A stretch of 64,000 bases of DNA from Rosellinia necatrix (GCA_021209875.1 JAGYVD010000001.1:3782001-3846000); one strand, 5' to 3'; numbered from the stretch's first letter, positions 22,976-34,274 are shown. The notes: a model not told the origin generated them from the letters alone. Numbers and translations are program-made.

Positions 22976-24717
22976 TCAACCCTCCCTTCTCTTAGACAGC
23001 CAACGTAAGCGACGACCGCCAATTTCCACAATCGTTAGTTTCTTATCAACTTTCTGGCTCCCTACCATTCTACCTTCGTCTTGCGCTTGCACCATAGCCA
23101 CTGGCTTGCTTTTATTATTTTTCATGTCGTCCTTCTCTCTCTGTTTCTCCAATCCCACATTAATTTTTTCCACAACAGCTTTTGCATCCAATGTGTGCAG
23201 TAAGCCCTCCAGACCTTGCAGTTCTTCGGTGCTCATCCCGGTTCTATCCTCATCTCTTTCCGCGACAAAGTCCCTTAAACTGAGACAGGCTATCTGTTCC
23301 GCATCCAATGCCCCATCCTTCCTGCATACTTGCGTCTCGGGGCCCTCGGCAACTCGCAATGTCCCATCAAGGTCTCTTTGCGCACGCCACACCTGAATAT
23401 GCACAGGGCCGAGGTTGTTCCCGCCCACTTTCCAATCCCTCTTGATCCGACCCCATCTTGTCCACGTTTTATATAAGTCAATACAGACTACTGTTCGTAT
23501 AGCACCATCTGACTTGAGGATGTAATTGTTGATCTTGTCTCGATCCAACTTATGTGACCACACGACCTCTATCACCAGAGACGGAAAGCTATCTGTCTTT
23601 GGCTTCTGCTTGCCGGCGTCGGTCGCTGGGTATCGAATCTCCCAGTAGCTGTCAGGAAAACATTGGGTTTCTCCGGGTAGCTGAACATCATCGTCTCCGA
23701 AATTTTCAACTGCATTTGCCAGATCTCTTGTTTTCTCGGAGTGTGACTTGTTTGTTTCGATACCTCTCAGCCATATTCCGATTTCTCTATCCCAATAACC
23801 TCTTACAAACTTGTGGAGGGTCGATTCTCTCATCAAGATTCGAAACTGTTGACGGCCTCTTGTAGATGGTGTGTACTCGTATCTAGAAGTATTCTACGTT
23901 AGCTGAATCGCTTCTTGTTACTTTCAAGCAATTAGCGGACTGCGTACTTGAGATCGTTCTTGATATAGTTACGCAGCTTATCAGCCTCATATTGCTCAAT
24001 CAGGTGCTCGTGATGTCGGCGGTTTACCACGGCTTTGAAGAGCTCATAGTCTGCTGGTGGAATCTTTCTCTCGATCACTTCTCGCGAATCACTGTCGTAA
24101 ACGCCTCTGCGGATTTCATCGATCAAGTAAAAGAGATTGCCGACCCGGCGCTCCCGAGCCTTGTCCCTCTGCCGTGCCAGTGTGCTAGCAACTTGACTGA
24201 TCCTAAGTATGAATCTTTGGAAAAACGACTTCGGTTCATCAACGGGTGATACTGCCCGACCCTGGTCCGCCTCAGTGAGGTTGCCGTCAGATATCGAAAG
24301 GTCGCGATCCTCAAGATGAGTAAGGCCGTCTTCCAGACTTAAGACTGAAGCTAGATCTCCAGGAACTGTAGAAATGTCGAGTTGGTCATCAAGTGGAGAA
24401 TGCAACAATCGAGGCTTCGATTCCGGAGCGGATGATACACTCTGATCCTCTTGAACGCGAGTGTCTTCCTCTATCAAAACCCCAAGGCCCTTGACATGAG
24501 AGGTCCCAGGGATGTGATTCGAGGATGCAACTGTGTCCTTCAGAACCAAAGCGTCTTCGCGTTGATCTTTTGGTGATGCGTATCTCTTCTGATAACTCAA
24601 TTGATTCTCAGGAGACGACTCATTAGAGGGTGGAGGAGTTGGAAGAGCACCCGATGGCGGTGTCGCAGGGGGTTTGTTATTGATCCGCGAGTTGGTGCGT
24701 TCAGTCACCTCAATCAT
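22976..24717 (-). CDS. Fungal PD-(D/E)XK nuclease-like protein with disordered N-terminus
   Basis: Two exons on the minus strand, 23948-24717 and 22976-23882, joined by a 65-nt intron (GTACGC...TTCTAG) that preserves the frame, giving 558 aa. Residues 1 to about 160 are Pro/Ser/Glu-rich and probably disordered. A basic helical segment (about 165-255) follows. Then comes a domain typical of a large ascomycete family: MRESTLHKF, FPDSYWEIRYPA (about 334), LVIEVVWSHK (about 362), DGAIRTVVCIDL and VHIQVWRAQ. The Asp and the ExxxSHK region are placed like a PD-(D/E)XK active site, but whether it cuts DNA is unknown. The C-terminal 100 residues are charged and possibly coiled. The family link is from memory of its characteristic pattern; its function is not established. 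Confidence 0.75.
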
Positions 24718-24809
24718 TTCGAAGCTGGGTCAAAAAAAAAGAAAAAAAACTAAAACTCGTCAAGTCAAGCTGCCGACTCAATTATCTTTATATCGGCGGA
24801 GGCTCGTCC

Positions 24810-25184
24810 TTAACTGCCGGTTTTTGGGTGCCAGTCAATCCCGCGCGGGGTTAATGTAGCATGTGTGAGTTGTATTGCAGACATCGAGCGCCGACGACGA
24901 ATAGGATTGTTAGAGACGGCTTGAAGATCCTCCGCGACGAGAAGAGATGACAAACGTAGTGACTTCCGATAGGTGTCAACAAGAAAGAAAACTGCACCAA
25001 ATGCTATGAAGGCATAAACAATCCAGTGGCGAGGACGCCCCCGCGCATCACCCGCAAACCGGTGTAAAATGGACCAATAGCTGCGATAAACAATCAGCCA
25101 TCATTATGTACCATTTGTTTGTGGCGTACCGGTCAGCCCGAGACAGGTTATCAGAGGAATCTATGCTATAGGGTAAGATGTATC
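24810..25184 (-). CDS. 3' exons of a small single-pass membrane protein, 5' end uncertain
   Basis: Two in-phase exons on the minus strand: 25130-25184 and 24810-25080, split by a 49-nt intron (GTACGCC...ATCGCAG), stopping at TAA 24810-24812. They encode a segment rich in Asp/Ser/Arg, a membrane helix (HWIVYAFIAFGAVFFLVDTY) and a basic tail. No in-frame ATG exists in these exons; the upstream acceptor at 25185 needs a preceding exon ending in phase 1. One candidate starts at ATG 25753 and runs to about 25660, but its donor (GTGCTG) is weak and the intron would be about 475 nt. I do not recognise the protein. It could be a real small gene or the tail of a decayed one; its stop lies 93 bp before the start of the 24717 gene. 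Confidence 0.4.
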
Positions 25185-25753
25185 CTGCTCACATGCAGCT
25201 CGGTCCACTGAGACACTATGTGTCAGATATAAGCGGTGGCATGCAATTGGGGTCAATGTGTTGATGTAGGGGTCAAGTAGTAGTCGATTTTAGATTGTGA
25301 AGCTGGAATGAATTCTTGTAGAAGCTAGTTCCAGTGGTGGCATCCCTATTCAGGATCCCTTTGATCCAGACATCATAGTCTTTCCTCTCCGGAAGGGAGA
25401 GAGCCAGGGAAAGCAAGCCTGCGATACCACGGCCCTAGGCCATTAATACGATTGTCTCGGAATTAGCCAAAATCTAGCCCCTTAGAAAATGGACCTTGCA
25501 AGAAGCCACGGAGAGACTTATTCCATATCCCTCCGCCGCATGTTACTTGATTTTTTCGACATAGTTGATTCTGGTATAAAAAAATAACTTCACGCAGATC
25601 CTTCCTGCCTGGAGTCCACCAAGTAATTGGGATAGCCGCTCCCCTAAAACGATGTCGCAACTAGATTACAGCACCAGCCTGCTCTGCAAGCGTTGCTCGT
25701 TGCTCGGTAGCCGCAGATAGACGCCTCGTGGTGACCTTCATCCAAGAAGACAT

Positions 25754-27752
25754 GACAACCCGAGAGATTTTCTGCGAGAGGAGTTGCCAGTAAAGGCACG
25801 TCTTCTTTCGCATTGCTTCTATAGTGAACCTAGGCTCGGTTCTCGTTGCGAAAATAGACCACGGCCTTGGCCATGCAGTCTACTAGTAACTAGGTATGGG
25901 CCACATGTCATCCACGCTGCCCCTTCCACTAGTGCCATCTCTTTGGACTCTACCGTCACGAAGTATCTGATAGATCTCAACCCCCTAGTATTTCCATGGA
26001 GGAATCAAAGCCGAGCAATTCGGGTACATATCAGCCTCCAGCAGATTCCGTCCCTCGTCGTCACAAGACACGATGTCTGCCGAGTCTCGTGGCAAGTTGC
26101 GGTAGCGCTCATGCCTATTCTCTAGATTGAATCCTATTCAGAACTGATAGGAAAGGGGCTGATCGTTCTCTAACATCTCTTCAATCAATTTCCAGGGGCA
26201 AAATCACAATGTCTCTTGAAGACAGCCCTGCCACGGAAATACTGATTTATATGGAAACTTCGGGATAATAGGAGTAAAGAGCGCTTTACAGGGAATTTGA
26301 GCGACTATTCGATCACGATGAATAGGCATAATATAGACAAAATCGGCGTAATGAAAGGGATGGGAAGGAATGGTTTAGTTCTGAGGGCAGCAAGCTCCAG
26401 TGCTCTTTTGGTTGCCACATTTTCAGATTCCCTATCATGTTTCCTTTGATCAAACGCCGCCTTGTGCGCCACTTGCTTTCGGAAAAGCTCGGATTCTAAG
26501 TGTTTTTTCATTGCGGCTATTTTGATCTCTAGCGCCTCTATTTCTTGAGTCTCCTTAGTCTCTAGTGTCTCTTGATCTTTACCATGTCCTTCCTCCTGGG
26601 GGCCGATCCCCTTCTCGTAGCCTTACAGTGCCCGCACGTACATCGCTTCGGCCTCGACCAGCTTGGTTTGGGATTCATAGAGGGCCTCGAGGTGGTTGAC
26701 TGTGTTGAGCGTCGATGTGTGGTCGGGGCCGGCCGTACGTATCATCGCGAGCTGTAGAAACTACGTGGGGAGTAGAGTCATGCTCCGGGTCTTCATAGGT
26801 TAGGCAAGATAACGAGGCGACACACTAGAATTCCCGGTATCCAAATGCACAAGCCGACCCGTTAATACCACTGGCCTTGTAAATGGTTTAATATTAACTG
26901 TTTCTTGTATTGAGGCACAGTAGAGTCTGCCTTCTCCTTGATAGGTAATATTAGCTGTACAAGGCAGTATAACAGCGCTAGCTACTATGACGGCTTTCCA
27001 AGCATTATACGTGCAGTCTGTAGCGCCGTGTTAGGCATTTCTCTAAAACCCGAAGACGCGCATAGTGTGTTCGCGCTACCTAAGTACCTGGAAAGTGCAA
27101 CTGTCAGTTTCTATGCTTTACGCGATGGCGTTCGGAAGGACAATTTTCATAACTGGAAGATGTTAGAATTGTGTCATGTTAGGATTGCCCAGAGTGAGGT
27201 CTAGTCACTATGAGGTAGCAGCTAAGTAGCAGGTAGATAGCCAAGTATAGGGGTAGGGCTCAATATTATTGATTCCTGGGCCTACTATCTAGGTAAGAGG
27301 CCTTCAGTCCTTATATACACAATTATGCCCTTAGAGCTACCCCCTAGGGTAGCTGGTGCCTCGCTATGTGATCCATTTGCCTGACAAATTGGCAAATACA
27401 ACCGCTTTAAGTAATAGATGAATATTTGTTGAACTGTGACGCCAAAGGCGTATCTTAATAGTTGAGCACATCATGTTAAAACGGTTGGAACAATCCGTTG
27501 TTAGTACCGGGATGATAACAATGCCTACATCAGGGGATGTGGATGTGGATGTGTAAATTATGGGCTGTGGGGGGATATACCGAATACCTACCTCAGGATT
27601 TTCTTAAACCTTTTACTCGAGTCTTCCCTAGGCATTCAAGCACATGCAGTAATCAAGTCATTTGAGGGTTTAGACTAACTATTCTCCCTAGTCCTAGAGT
27701 GATTTCGTAGAAAATTCCAACCAACTATGAACTCATAAGGGCATGTCCGTGT
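25754..27752. other. Accessory intergenic region around the TPR relic
   Basis: Apart from the TPR relic at 26305-26757 I see no gene. An 88-codon frame at 26938-27204 (+) starts at TTG and matches nothing. The rest is short frames and AT-rich sequence. Confidence 0.4.
26305..26757 (-). pseudogene. Relic of a kinesin-light-chain-type TPR repeat protein
   Basis: On the minus strand a frame reads GPDHTSTLNTVNHLEALYES, then QTKLVEAEAMYVRAL, an in-frame TAA, then GYEKGIGPQ. This is the signature of the TPR repeats found in fungal NACHT/NB-ARC-TPR proteins, where the stop position is normally CAA (Gln). A charged, Lys/Glu-rich helical stretch and a hydrophobic end (LCLFIVIE) follow to a stop at 26305. 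Only about one repeat remains, so this is a decayed fragment. A C-to-T change would make the stop. Confidence 0.6.
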
Positions 27753-29321
27753 TTACTCTAGTGATACTTGGTGCATGCAATCCGCAACATACTCAACGGT
27801 GCCTTCTGTCACTAGCGTTGCGCAAAGGTTAGAAGTCTCATATAAGGAAGATCCCTGCTACATGACATAGATAATGAGGACTTACATCCGGTGAATGAGA
27901 GTCTGCCTGTGGGCATCAAGTACACGTGAAATTCCTCTCTGAGTCTCTTCACCTGGTGTGGGGGGAACCCAGTCATAGAAAACATTCCAGTCTAGACATG
28001 CAGAAATATATTAGCCAATTTCAATATAAACCGATAACCACAAATCCATCGAGATCCACATACGTCAGTCAAGATGTGGTCCCAGTTGCCAGGGGTGTTC
28101 CTCCTCGTAAGCTCATCGTACAGTCGTTCTCTCATATATCTAAGCCTGGTGGTCATGGTCCGCAGGTCATCATACCATTTCCCCCTCAGCTCTGGTGTTT
28201 TCCAGATCATTGCGACGACCTTAGCACTGAAGCCGGGCGCCGAGCTTATTTGCGCTCGTGATATCGTCCGCAGCAGTGCATCCACCTTGGCTGCGATGCT
28301 TGGGGTCTTCGTGACAACATGAAGACAACCGGTCCGTTCCCCGTAAAGCCCGAAGTTCTTCGAAAACGATTGCGCTACTGTCAGCTCAATGGGGCCTTTT
28401 GGACGTGTTATAAAGTGGCGTATTGCCCAAGCATCGTCTTCTATGCTCCCTGTGGCAAATCCTTGGCTAATTATCGGATGCGGGAAGGATTAGTGAGCTG
28501 CAAGAAAAAGAAAAAAAGAAAAAAAGGGGAGGAAAAAGGAAAGAAAAGGGGGGGGGAGGAAACTAGAAAAGAGCCATCTGCAGAAATATTCTGGGGGAAA
28601 CGAACTAGGCAAAATCGAAGAATGGGAATAACTGCCTCTCTTCGCAGGTCTCTGCAATCCGTTGCCAATCATCCTTGGAGGGGTCGAGACCGGTTGGGTT
28701 GTGCGCGCAGGTATGCAAAATAAGAACATCCCCCCTTGGAGGCCTGCCTTCTCAATGTTGAGATCATGCCTTCGATGTTCAGTGTGGATGTCTCATAGTC
28801 GAAGTAGGGGTAGAGGCGTTGTTTAATGGCGGGGTTGATGTGCGTCCAGATCTTGGTGTGATTCTCCCAGCTGGGATCGGGAAGCCACACAGTCTTGGGC
28901 CGTAGGGTGTCTGACAGGAGACGTGCGGCGAACTGGTTCGCTCCGGTCCCCCCGATCGTTTGCATAGATGCAATTGCCTTCCCAGCCAGTGCCTCACCAA
29001 ACACGATTTCTCTCGCCGCAGACACAAAACTAGGGTCACCCGCCTGGGGCGAGACGTCATAGTTGAGGGTAGCATCCGAGATAAGACTATTTCTCGCCTG
29101 AGGCTGATCAGTATGGCCTCGGCTATTCTCAATATCATCGTGCAAGTATCAAAATAGAATACCTCTCTCACTGTAGGCAGGACCCATGGGGTCGCGCTCT
29201 CGTCGCAGTACAGCCCGGGACTCAAGTTCACCTTCTGTTTATTTGTATCTCTTTTGAAAGCAGCCATCATCTCGAATACACCATCTGGCACTCCATCGGG
29301 TATTTGTTCAAACATCGACAT
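27753..29321 (-). CDS. Aspartate aminotransferase (PLP-dependent, class I), with a +1 frameshift
   Basis: Would catalyse transamination between aspartate and 2-oxoglutarate. Five exons on the minus strand: 29163-29321, 28606-29097, 28064-28466, 27886-27991, 27753-27811. Visible are the N-terminal MSMFEQIP and VNLSPGLYCDE, GTGANQFAARLL, HNPTGLDPSK (cofactor and substrate loop), the PLP lysine in SFSKNFGLYGER (about residue 253) and the substrate arginine in the GRLSF strand near the end. Discounting one base the product is 405 aa, the family norm. The break: exon 28606-29097 carries one extra base in a run of six C (plus strand) at 28730-28735, shifting the frame just before the HNPTGLD region. 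All splice junctions otherwise keep phase, so this is either a very recent pseudogene or a homopolymer error. A 139-nt intron (28467-28605) contains a long polypyrimidine tract. Confidence 0.85.
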
Positions 29322-30043
29322 ATTCAACGATATATTAGGATGCTAGCACCTTAGTGACTAGGACTGATTATAAGATAATATCATATATGATTGTTCAAAG
29401 ATAGGTTCCGACCGGCCAAGATCTGTGTGCTTCAGTTGAGGAACCTGTATATATATATAGGCTAATCGGCTCTCCTAACCTCCGATAGCCGCCACTCTGT
29501 CTCACCCTCCCGCAGGACAGCTGAGGCACCTATTCATATTGGCCAGTACTTAAATAACTAGATCACGTAGACATCTCGTAGGTGTATGGATCCTATATAG
29601 CACCGATCACATTGAGGATGGAAATAGCATCAGGCATGAGCTTTGAACGTGGCAAGATGAGAATCAACTTTTGAGAGTGTTTGGGCAAAAGGGGGCAGAA
29701 ACGACTTGATGCGACGTGGTGGGCAGCGACTCAGCTGGGATTTCGCGCGCTATCCAACTTCACCGGCTAGAATAGGTATTATAGATATAGCTCGCCTTTG
29801 GCTTAGCGTCTGGGAATTGCCTTGCAGTGGCGCTGGATCGGACATTGTCATGTAGCGATACCCCTTTCGAGTAATAAATACCATAGAAAAAGTAAAGCTT
29901 AAATTACGGAAGAGTATCTTGAAAACTTGATACCAGGGGGCTATCCATGAATGTTAAGTCTATACTACAGGGCGACTACTTAGGTCCCCTACCAGCATAA
30001 CAATTGGGCTTGTGTCTTTATTCTCTCGTCTTGCTGGTCGCTG
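29322..30043. other. Intergenic, no gene seen
   Basis: Promoter side of the aminotransferase; a TATATATATAT stretch lies near 29450. Nothing else is recognised. Confidence 0.5.
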
Positions 30044-30437
30044 TTATTTAAGTTTTCTATGTCCGAGATTCTCGATGGCTCTGGTAACCCCTTGCACCGC
30101 TTGTTCTCGTGTTTCCACTGAGGCACCAGTTAAATACACACGTTGAAGTCGTGACGTTGATAGATACTTGACATTGGCACTTGGAATTCCGCCGCCTAGA
30201 CCGTTGTTGGCACGAGACACATTATTCTGCACACAAGTTATAGGTTGTGGTCGGGTATGTGCTGGTGTTTACTGCTGTAGCTCAACGTCGAGCTTATTCG
30301 TATCCGCTAATAGCTTCAAGGGGTTGCCGATCGGGGATGCTTCCCCAACTGGGGTCAGATTATTTCTCGTGTTCCCACCAAACAGCTTCTGGTGATTAAG
30401 AGGATCTTGTAGAGTTCTCGGTTGCCCTTGACTGTAA
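30044..30437 (-). pseudogene. Unrecognised gene fragment immediately downstream of the beta-galactosidase
   Basis: A minus-strand frame reads NHQKLFGGNTRNNLTP and PLKLLADTNKLD from about 30437 to 30287. A 60-nt putative intron (30227-30286, GTTGAG...GTGCAG) joins it in phase to 30044-30226, which ends VYLTGASVETREQAVQGV plus a basic tail and a stop. There is no start codon: the open frame ends within 10 bp of the stop of the 30445 gene. It looks like the last part of a gene whose 5' end was lost, possibly when the neighbouring DNA was inserted. I do not recognise the protein. Confidence 0.4.
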
Positions 30438-30444
30438 GAAAAGC

Positions 30445-33135
30445 TTAGATAGCATTAATAGCTACCCTAGCAGGCTTGAGGCCAACCCCCGAAACTACTA
30501 CGGTAATTGGCCCTCTCTTATTGGTCCTAGCCCGCACAATTCCCAGAGCTAGGCCACTATAAGCTTTTCGCTGTTTAGAGGGGAATGCCGTAAAGTCTGT
30601 TGGGTCACCGTTATCGGTAGCCACAAGTTCGCCGACACCAGATACATCGAATATGATATCATTCGTAGCCTGGGGTACGACGCGCCCCTTGCTATCAATA
30701 ACTTCGACGGTGATGTAAGCCAAATCTTCGCCGTTAGTTCGAATTGAAGATTGGTCTGCCTTGATACGTAATCCCACAGCATGTCCGACCGTCTCGACTG
30801 TGGCGTTCGCCCAAACTTGACCGTTTTTATAAGTCACGACATGTAGTTCCCCTGGGACATAAACGACCTCGTCCCAGCGAAACCTATATGTATATTGTTC
30901 CCTCACCAGGTGGCCTTGCGATTTGCCGTTGAGGAACAATTCCGCCTCATCCGCGGATGAGAACACATGTACTGGCGTCACCTTCGCTTGTCGGTCCGGC
31001 CAGGTCCAATGGGGAAGAATATGCGCGGTCCGAAGTTCGGGTCGCCAACGGGATTGATACAAGTAGTATCGATCTTTCGGGAAGCCGGCGAGATCGATAA
31101 TTCCCGAGTATGAGCTACGTGCGGAATAATACGGGGTTGGCTCGCCAATGTAATCGAACCCTGACCACACAAACTCACCAGCGACGAAAGGATGCTGATC
31201 GAGGGCACCGAAGACCTTCTCCGCGGACGATCCGAAGTCCGCGGAATACAACTCGAAGGCGCTGACTTGCATCGCGGTAGAATTGCCCCCGGACGTATCG
31301 TTAACAGGGGCGCTATTGACACTGGTCACCGGAAATATATAGGTACCACGCGAACTTAGAGCCGAAGCGGTCTCACTGCTCTCAATTAGCACGTCGGGGA
31401 AAGCCTCTTTGAATCCGCTGTAAAGAGGGGGCGTCACGATGCCGGATAACTGAGAGTACGCGGGCACATCGCGAATCCCCTCGCCCTGATAGTTCAGACT
31501 GATAACGTCAAAAACGGAAGGAAATGTCATGTTGGGCTTCGCATAGTTCATGGAAGTAGTGACGGGCCTGCTTGGGTCCTCCTGGTGCGCAATATCGACA
31601 AGGCCGCGTGCCACGGCGGTACCATTGGCCTCTGTGTACTGCTCGCCAACCTCGTTACCGACACTCCATAAGTAGATAGAAGGGTGGTTGCGGTCACGGC
31701 GCATGAGCGAGCGCAAATCTGCTTCGTGCCAATCTGAAAAGATGAGATGGAAGTCATTAGGATTCTTCTGAATCTCCCACGAATCGAAGATCTCATCCAT
31801 CGCGAGGAAACCCTTTCGGTCAAGTAGATCTAGCAGCTCTGGTGCAGGTGGGTTGTGGGACATGCGAACAGCGTTGACGCCCATGTCCTGCAGGATCTCC
31901 AATTGCCGCTCTGCGGCACGAACGTTGAAGGCAGCCCCTAAAGCACCCAGATCGTGATGCTGGTTGACGCCCTGAATCCGAACAGGCGACCCGTTGACTA
32001 GCAAGCCCTTGTTTGGATCTAGGAAGAATTTGCGGATACCAAAGCGCGTTGGGTAAGTATCAATGACTTTACCAGTTCTGCCATCGAGGAGCTTTGTGAC
32101 AGCAATATACATGTTGGGCTTCTGTGATGTCCAGACCCCCCATAATTGAGGGTTTTGTACTGTAGTTGAGCTGTTGGAATCCACGCTATCATCGGATGAC
32201 ACACTCACGGACGTTCGAGGAAAGTCCGCGACTTTGGACCCCATCTCTCCCGTTTCCGGGTTGAGTTTGAACACCTCGGTATAGACATCAATGTTCCTTG
32301 CGACGTCTGCTTTGTTTTGCACTGAAACGGCTAGGTTGAGGATTGCCGATGAAGAGGACACGGCTTCGGTGGTTATGAATGTCCCCGACTGGCCAATGTG
32401 TGTTTTATCGACCTTGGTGAGCCAGACATTTCGATATAAGCCGCCTCCGGGATACCATCGAGAGGATTCGGTAGGATTATCAAGCCTGATAGCCAATTGA
32501 TTATCCACTCCAACGACAAGGTAGGAAGTCAGATCAAGGCGAAACGAGTTGTAGCCATAAGGCCAGCCCCCGACAAGTTTTCCATTAAGCCACACCGTAG
32601 CATAGGACATTGCCCCGTCGATGTCGAGATAGATCTCCTTTTCAGTATCGCCCGAGTCAAGGGCAATAGTACGCCTATACCAGCCTATCCCTTGGACTGG
32701 CAGACGACCCATTCCGCCCTTGACCGGGACATTGTCGCCGACATAGAACGGCCCCTTGATAGCCCAGTCATGAGGGACCTTGACAATCTCCCAATTGCTA
32801 TCGTCGAACTCTTTACCGGCATACTGCACTGTGATGTTGGGTCCGGAGGGGGGCGGTTGGTGGCGGTCGCTGGGGTTCGCGATGAAATCGTTGCCGCAGG
32901 GTAGTATATACGCCTTAAGCTGATCATAGGTGATGCCATCCGGGTTTTCGAACGAATGCCAGAACCGCCAATCCGTGTCTAGTTTGGTCACTTGACGACC
33001 TCCCGCTGGTGAGGCCAACGCAGAGCCATGGTCACCGTCGATCGCGCGTGCGGTGGAAGCTGGCAAGTAATTCAATACCGAACAACACAGGCCAAAGAAT
33101 CGGAACGCATTATCACGTATACGGCCTGCGAGCAT
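30445..33135 (-). CDS. Beta-galactosidase, glycoside hydrolase family 2 (DUF4982-containing), secreted
   Basis: Hydrolyses terminal beta-galactosides by a retaining mechanism. Intronless, 896 aa from ATG 33135; upstream in-frame codons are only TTG. The first 30 residues (hydrophobic stretch FFGLCCSVLNYLPAS) look like a signal peptide. Domains: jelly-roll sugar-binding (about 50-230, with VPHDWAIKGPF and GIGWYRR), Ig-like (about 235-350), TIM barrel from about 355 (GVNQHHDLGALGAA), acid/base Glu in SVGNEVGEQ (about 495), probable nucleophile Glu in ESSETASALS (about 582), GEFVWSGFDYIGEPTPYY, then a DUF4982-type domain (about 690-770) and a C-terminal Ig-like domain. The layout resembles bacterial BgaA/Bacteroides-type GH2 enzymes, so bacterial ancestry is possible. 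It lies 1.1 kb from the toxin locus, but a functional link is only speculation. Confidence 0.9.
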   Translation of the reverse strand: MLAGRIRDNAFRFFGLCCSVLNYLPASTARAIDGDHGSALASPAGGRQVTKLDTDWRFWHSFENPDGITYDQLKAYILPCGNDFIANPSDRHQPPPSGPNITVQYAGKEFDDSNWEIVKVPHDWAIKGPFYVGDNVPVKGGMGRLPVQGIGWYRRTIALDSGDTEKEIYLDIDGAMSYATVWLNGKLVGGWPYGYNSFRLDLTSYLVVGVDNQLAIRLDNPTESSRWYPGGGLYRNVWLTKVDKTHIGQSGTFITTEAVSSSSAILNLAVSVQNKADVARNIDVYTEVFKLNPETGEMGSKVADFPRTSVSVSSDDSVDSNSSTTVQNPQLWGVWTSQKPNMYIAVTKLLDGRTGKVIDTYPTRFGIRKFFLDPNKGLLVNGSPVRIQGVNQHHDLGALGAAFNVRAAERQLEILQDMGVNAVRMSHNPPAPELLDLLDRKGFLAMDEIFDSWEIQKNPNDFHLIFSDWHEADLRSLMRRDRNHPSIYLWSVGNEVGEQYTEANGTAVARGLVDIAHQEDPSRPVTTSMNYAKPNMTFPSVFDVISLNYQGEGIRDVPAYSQLSGIVTPPLYSGFKEAFPDVLIESSETASALSSRGTYIFPVTSVNSAPVNDTSGGNSTAMQVSAFELYSADFGSSAEKVFGALDQHPFVAGEFVWSGFDYIGEPTPYYSARSSYSGIIDLAGFPKDRYYLYQSRWRPELRTAHILPHWTWPDRQAKVTPVHVFSSADEAELFLNGKSQGHLVREQYTYRFRWDEVVYVPGELHVVTYKNGQVWANATVETVGHAVGLRIKADQSSIRTNGEDLAYITVEVIDSKGRVVPQATNDIIFDVSGVGELVATDNGDPTDFTAFPSKQRKAYSGLALGIVRARTNKRGPITVVVSGVGLKPARVAINAI

Positions 33136-34274
33136 TGCGGCTAACGTATTTGACAAGTGCGATGCTTTCAGGATCTGCAACAAGGCACCTTACCTGGCGA
33201 GTATGCTGCTGTCCTTCCTGCCTTCTCCGACCAAACCAAGGGAGCTTATATCTAGAGACACCCTGCCATCCCATTCCTCGGCTGCCGATGCCAGTGTGCT
33301 CCGACCAAGACCTACCCGGCATGCATTTTCCCATCCAGGCCGTCGTGCTGTCCTATGCACATCCAATTCTTCCGCGAAGCAGAAGTCACTGTCCAGAGGC
33401 ATTTAACCGGCGAACCCACATCGCCAGACCTCGCGATTGGACCGGTTCTAAGCAATGCGCCGCTATAAGTCTGGCATTCGATGGACTGTTCCGGGTTCCT
33501 GGCATAGCTGCCCCGGCGTCCCCCCTCCCCCGCATGAGGGGAAGCTGGTGAAAGTCGGGGGAAAGCTAATACTCTATCCAACTGAGCTTAGATATTTGGG
33601 GCCCCTTTCGGGTTAAGGACCCCGACAGGGCTCCCTGCTGCTGTCCTACCTAGGTAGGTGGATGACTAGCGGAACCCGACTTTCCCCTCCGCTTAGATGC
33701 AACTCCATGTAGTTATTCAAGAAGGTTGCCTTTGGCAGCTTGCTTCAGTAAGTAAATACCTCTCACAGGAAACACAAAAACATGACTGTATTTATACCGG
33801 ACCCCTTGATCTCTCGCTTGAAAGTTCCGTGGAACTTGATGAGATGGTCATTATCCACAAGAGCCATTGCTCTCGGTGTTTTCAATTCTTGCTGGAAGAT
33901 TATGTTGTATTTTTCTGGTTTATTCTGATTGTTTAGGTAGGTACTAACTATGGGTGGTGGTGCCCACTAAAAGCGGGCGGTTAAGGCTGTAGTAGATCCC
34001 CTGTCTAGTGTACATATAAGATAGTTTAACTAGCATGCGGCAGGCCATTCCGGCCGTTTCTTAGCGCGACTTACTGCGAGTGTAAGCCCAGGGCCTATTC
34101 AAGTCAAGCTACTTACTGGACGGCTGGGATCAATCCCTCCACTTCTTCTAATACATCATCCTTTTCACCCTTCAATCTCAACTTCGGATTCGGAGCGACT
34201 TGGCTAAATTGATCATCTCGAATTACTTAGTATAAGTAGTAGCTTCTCTAGTCAGCTTACAGGCTCCTACTCCT
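33136..34274. other. Intergenic region between beta-galactosidase and the Tc locus
   Basis: Upstream region of the 33135 gene and downstream region of the 34275 gene. Open frames on both strands at 33009-33580 overlap one another and show no family signal. An isolated A-box-like motif at 33572-33591 (minus strand) is not followed by a B box. Confidence 0.5.

Noticed and set aside
26938..27204. 88-codon plus-strand frame
   Set aside because: Starts at TTG, no homology recognised, surrounded by decayed sequence.
33572..33591. tRNA-like A box on the minus strand (GCTCAGTTGGATAGAG)
   Set aside because: No B box (GGTTCRANNCC) at suitable distance and no cloverleaf could be drawn. At most a tRNA relic.
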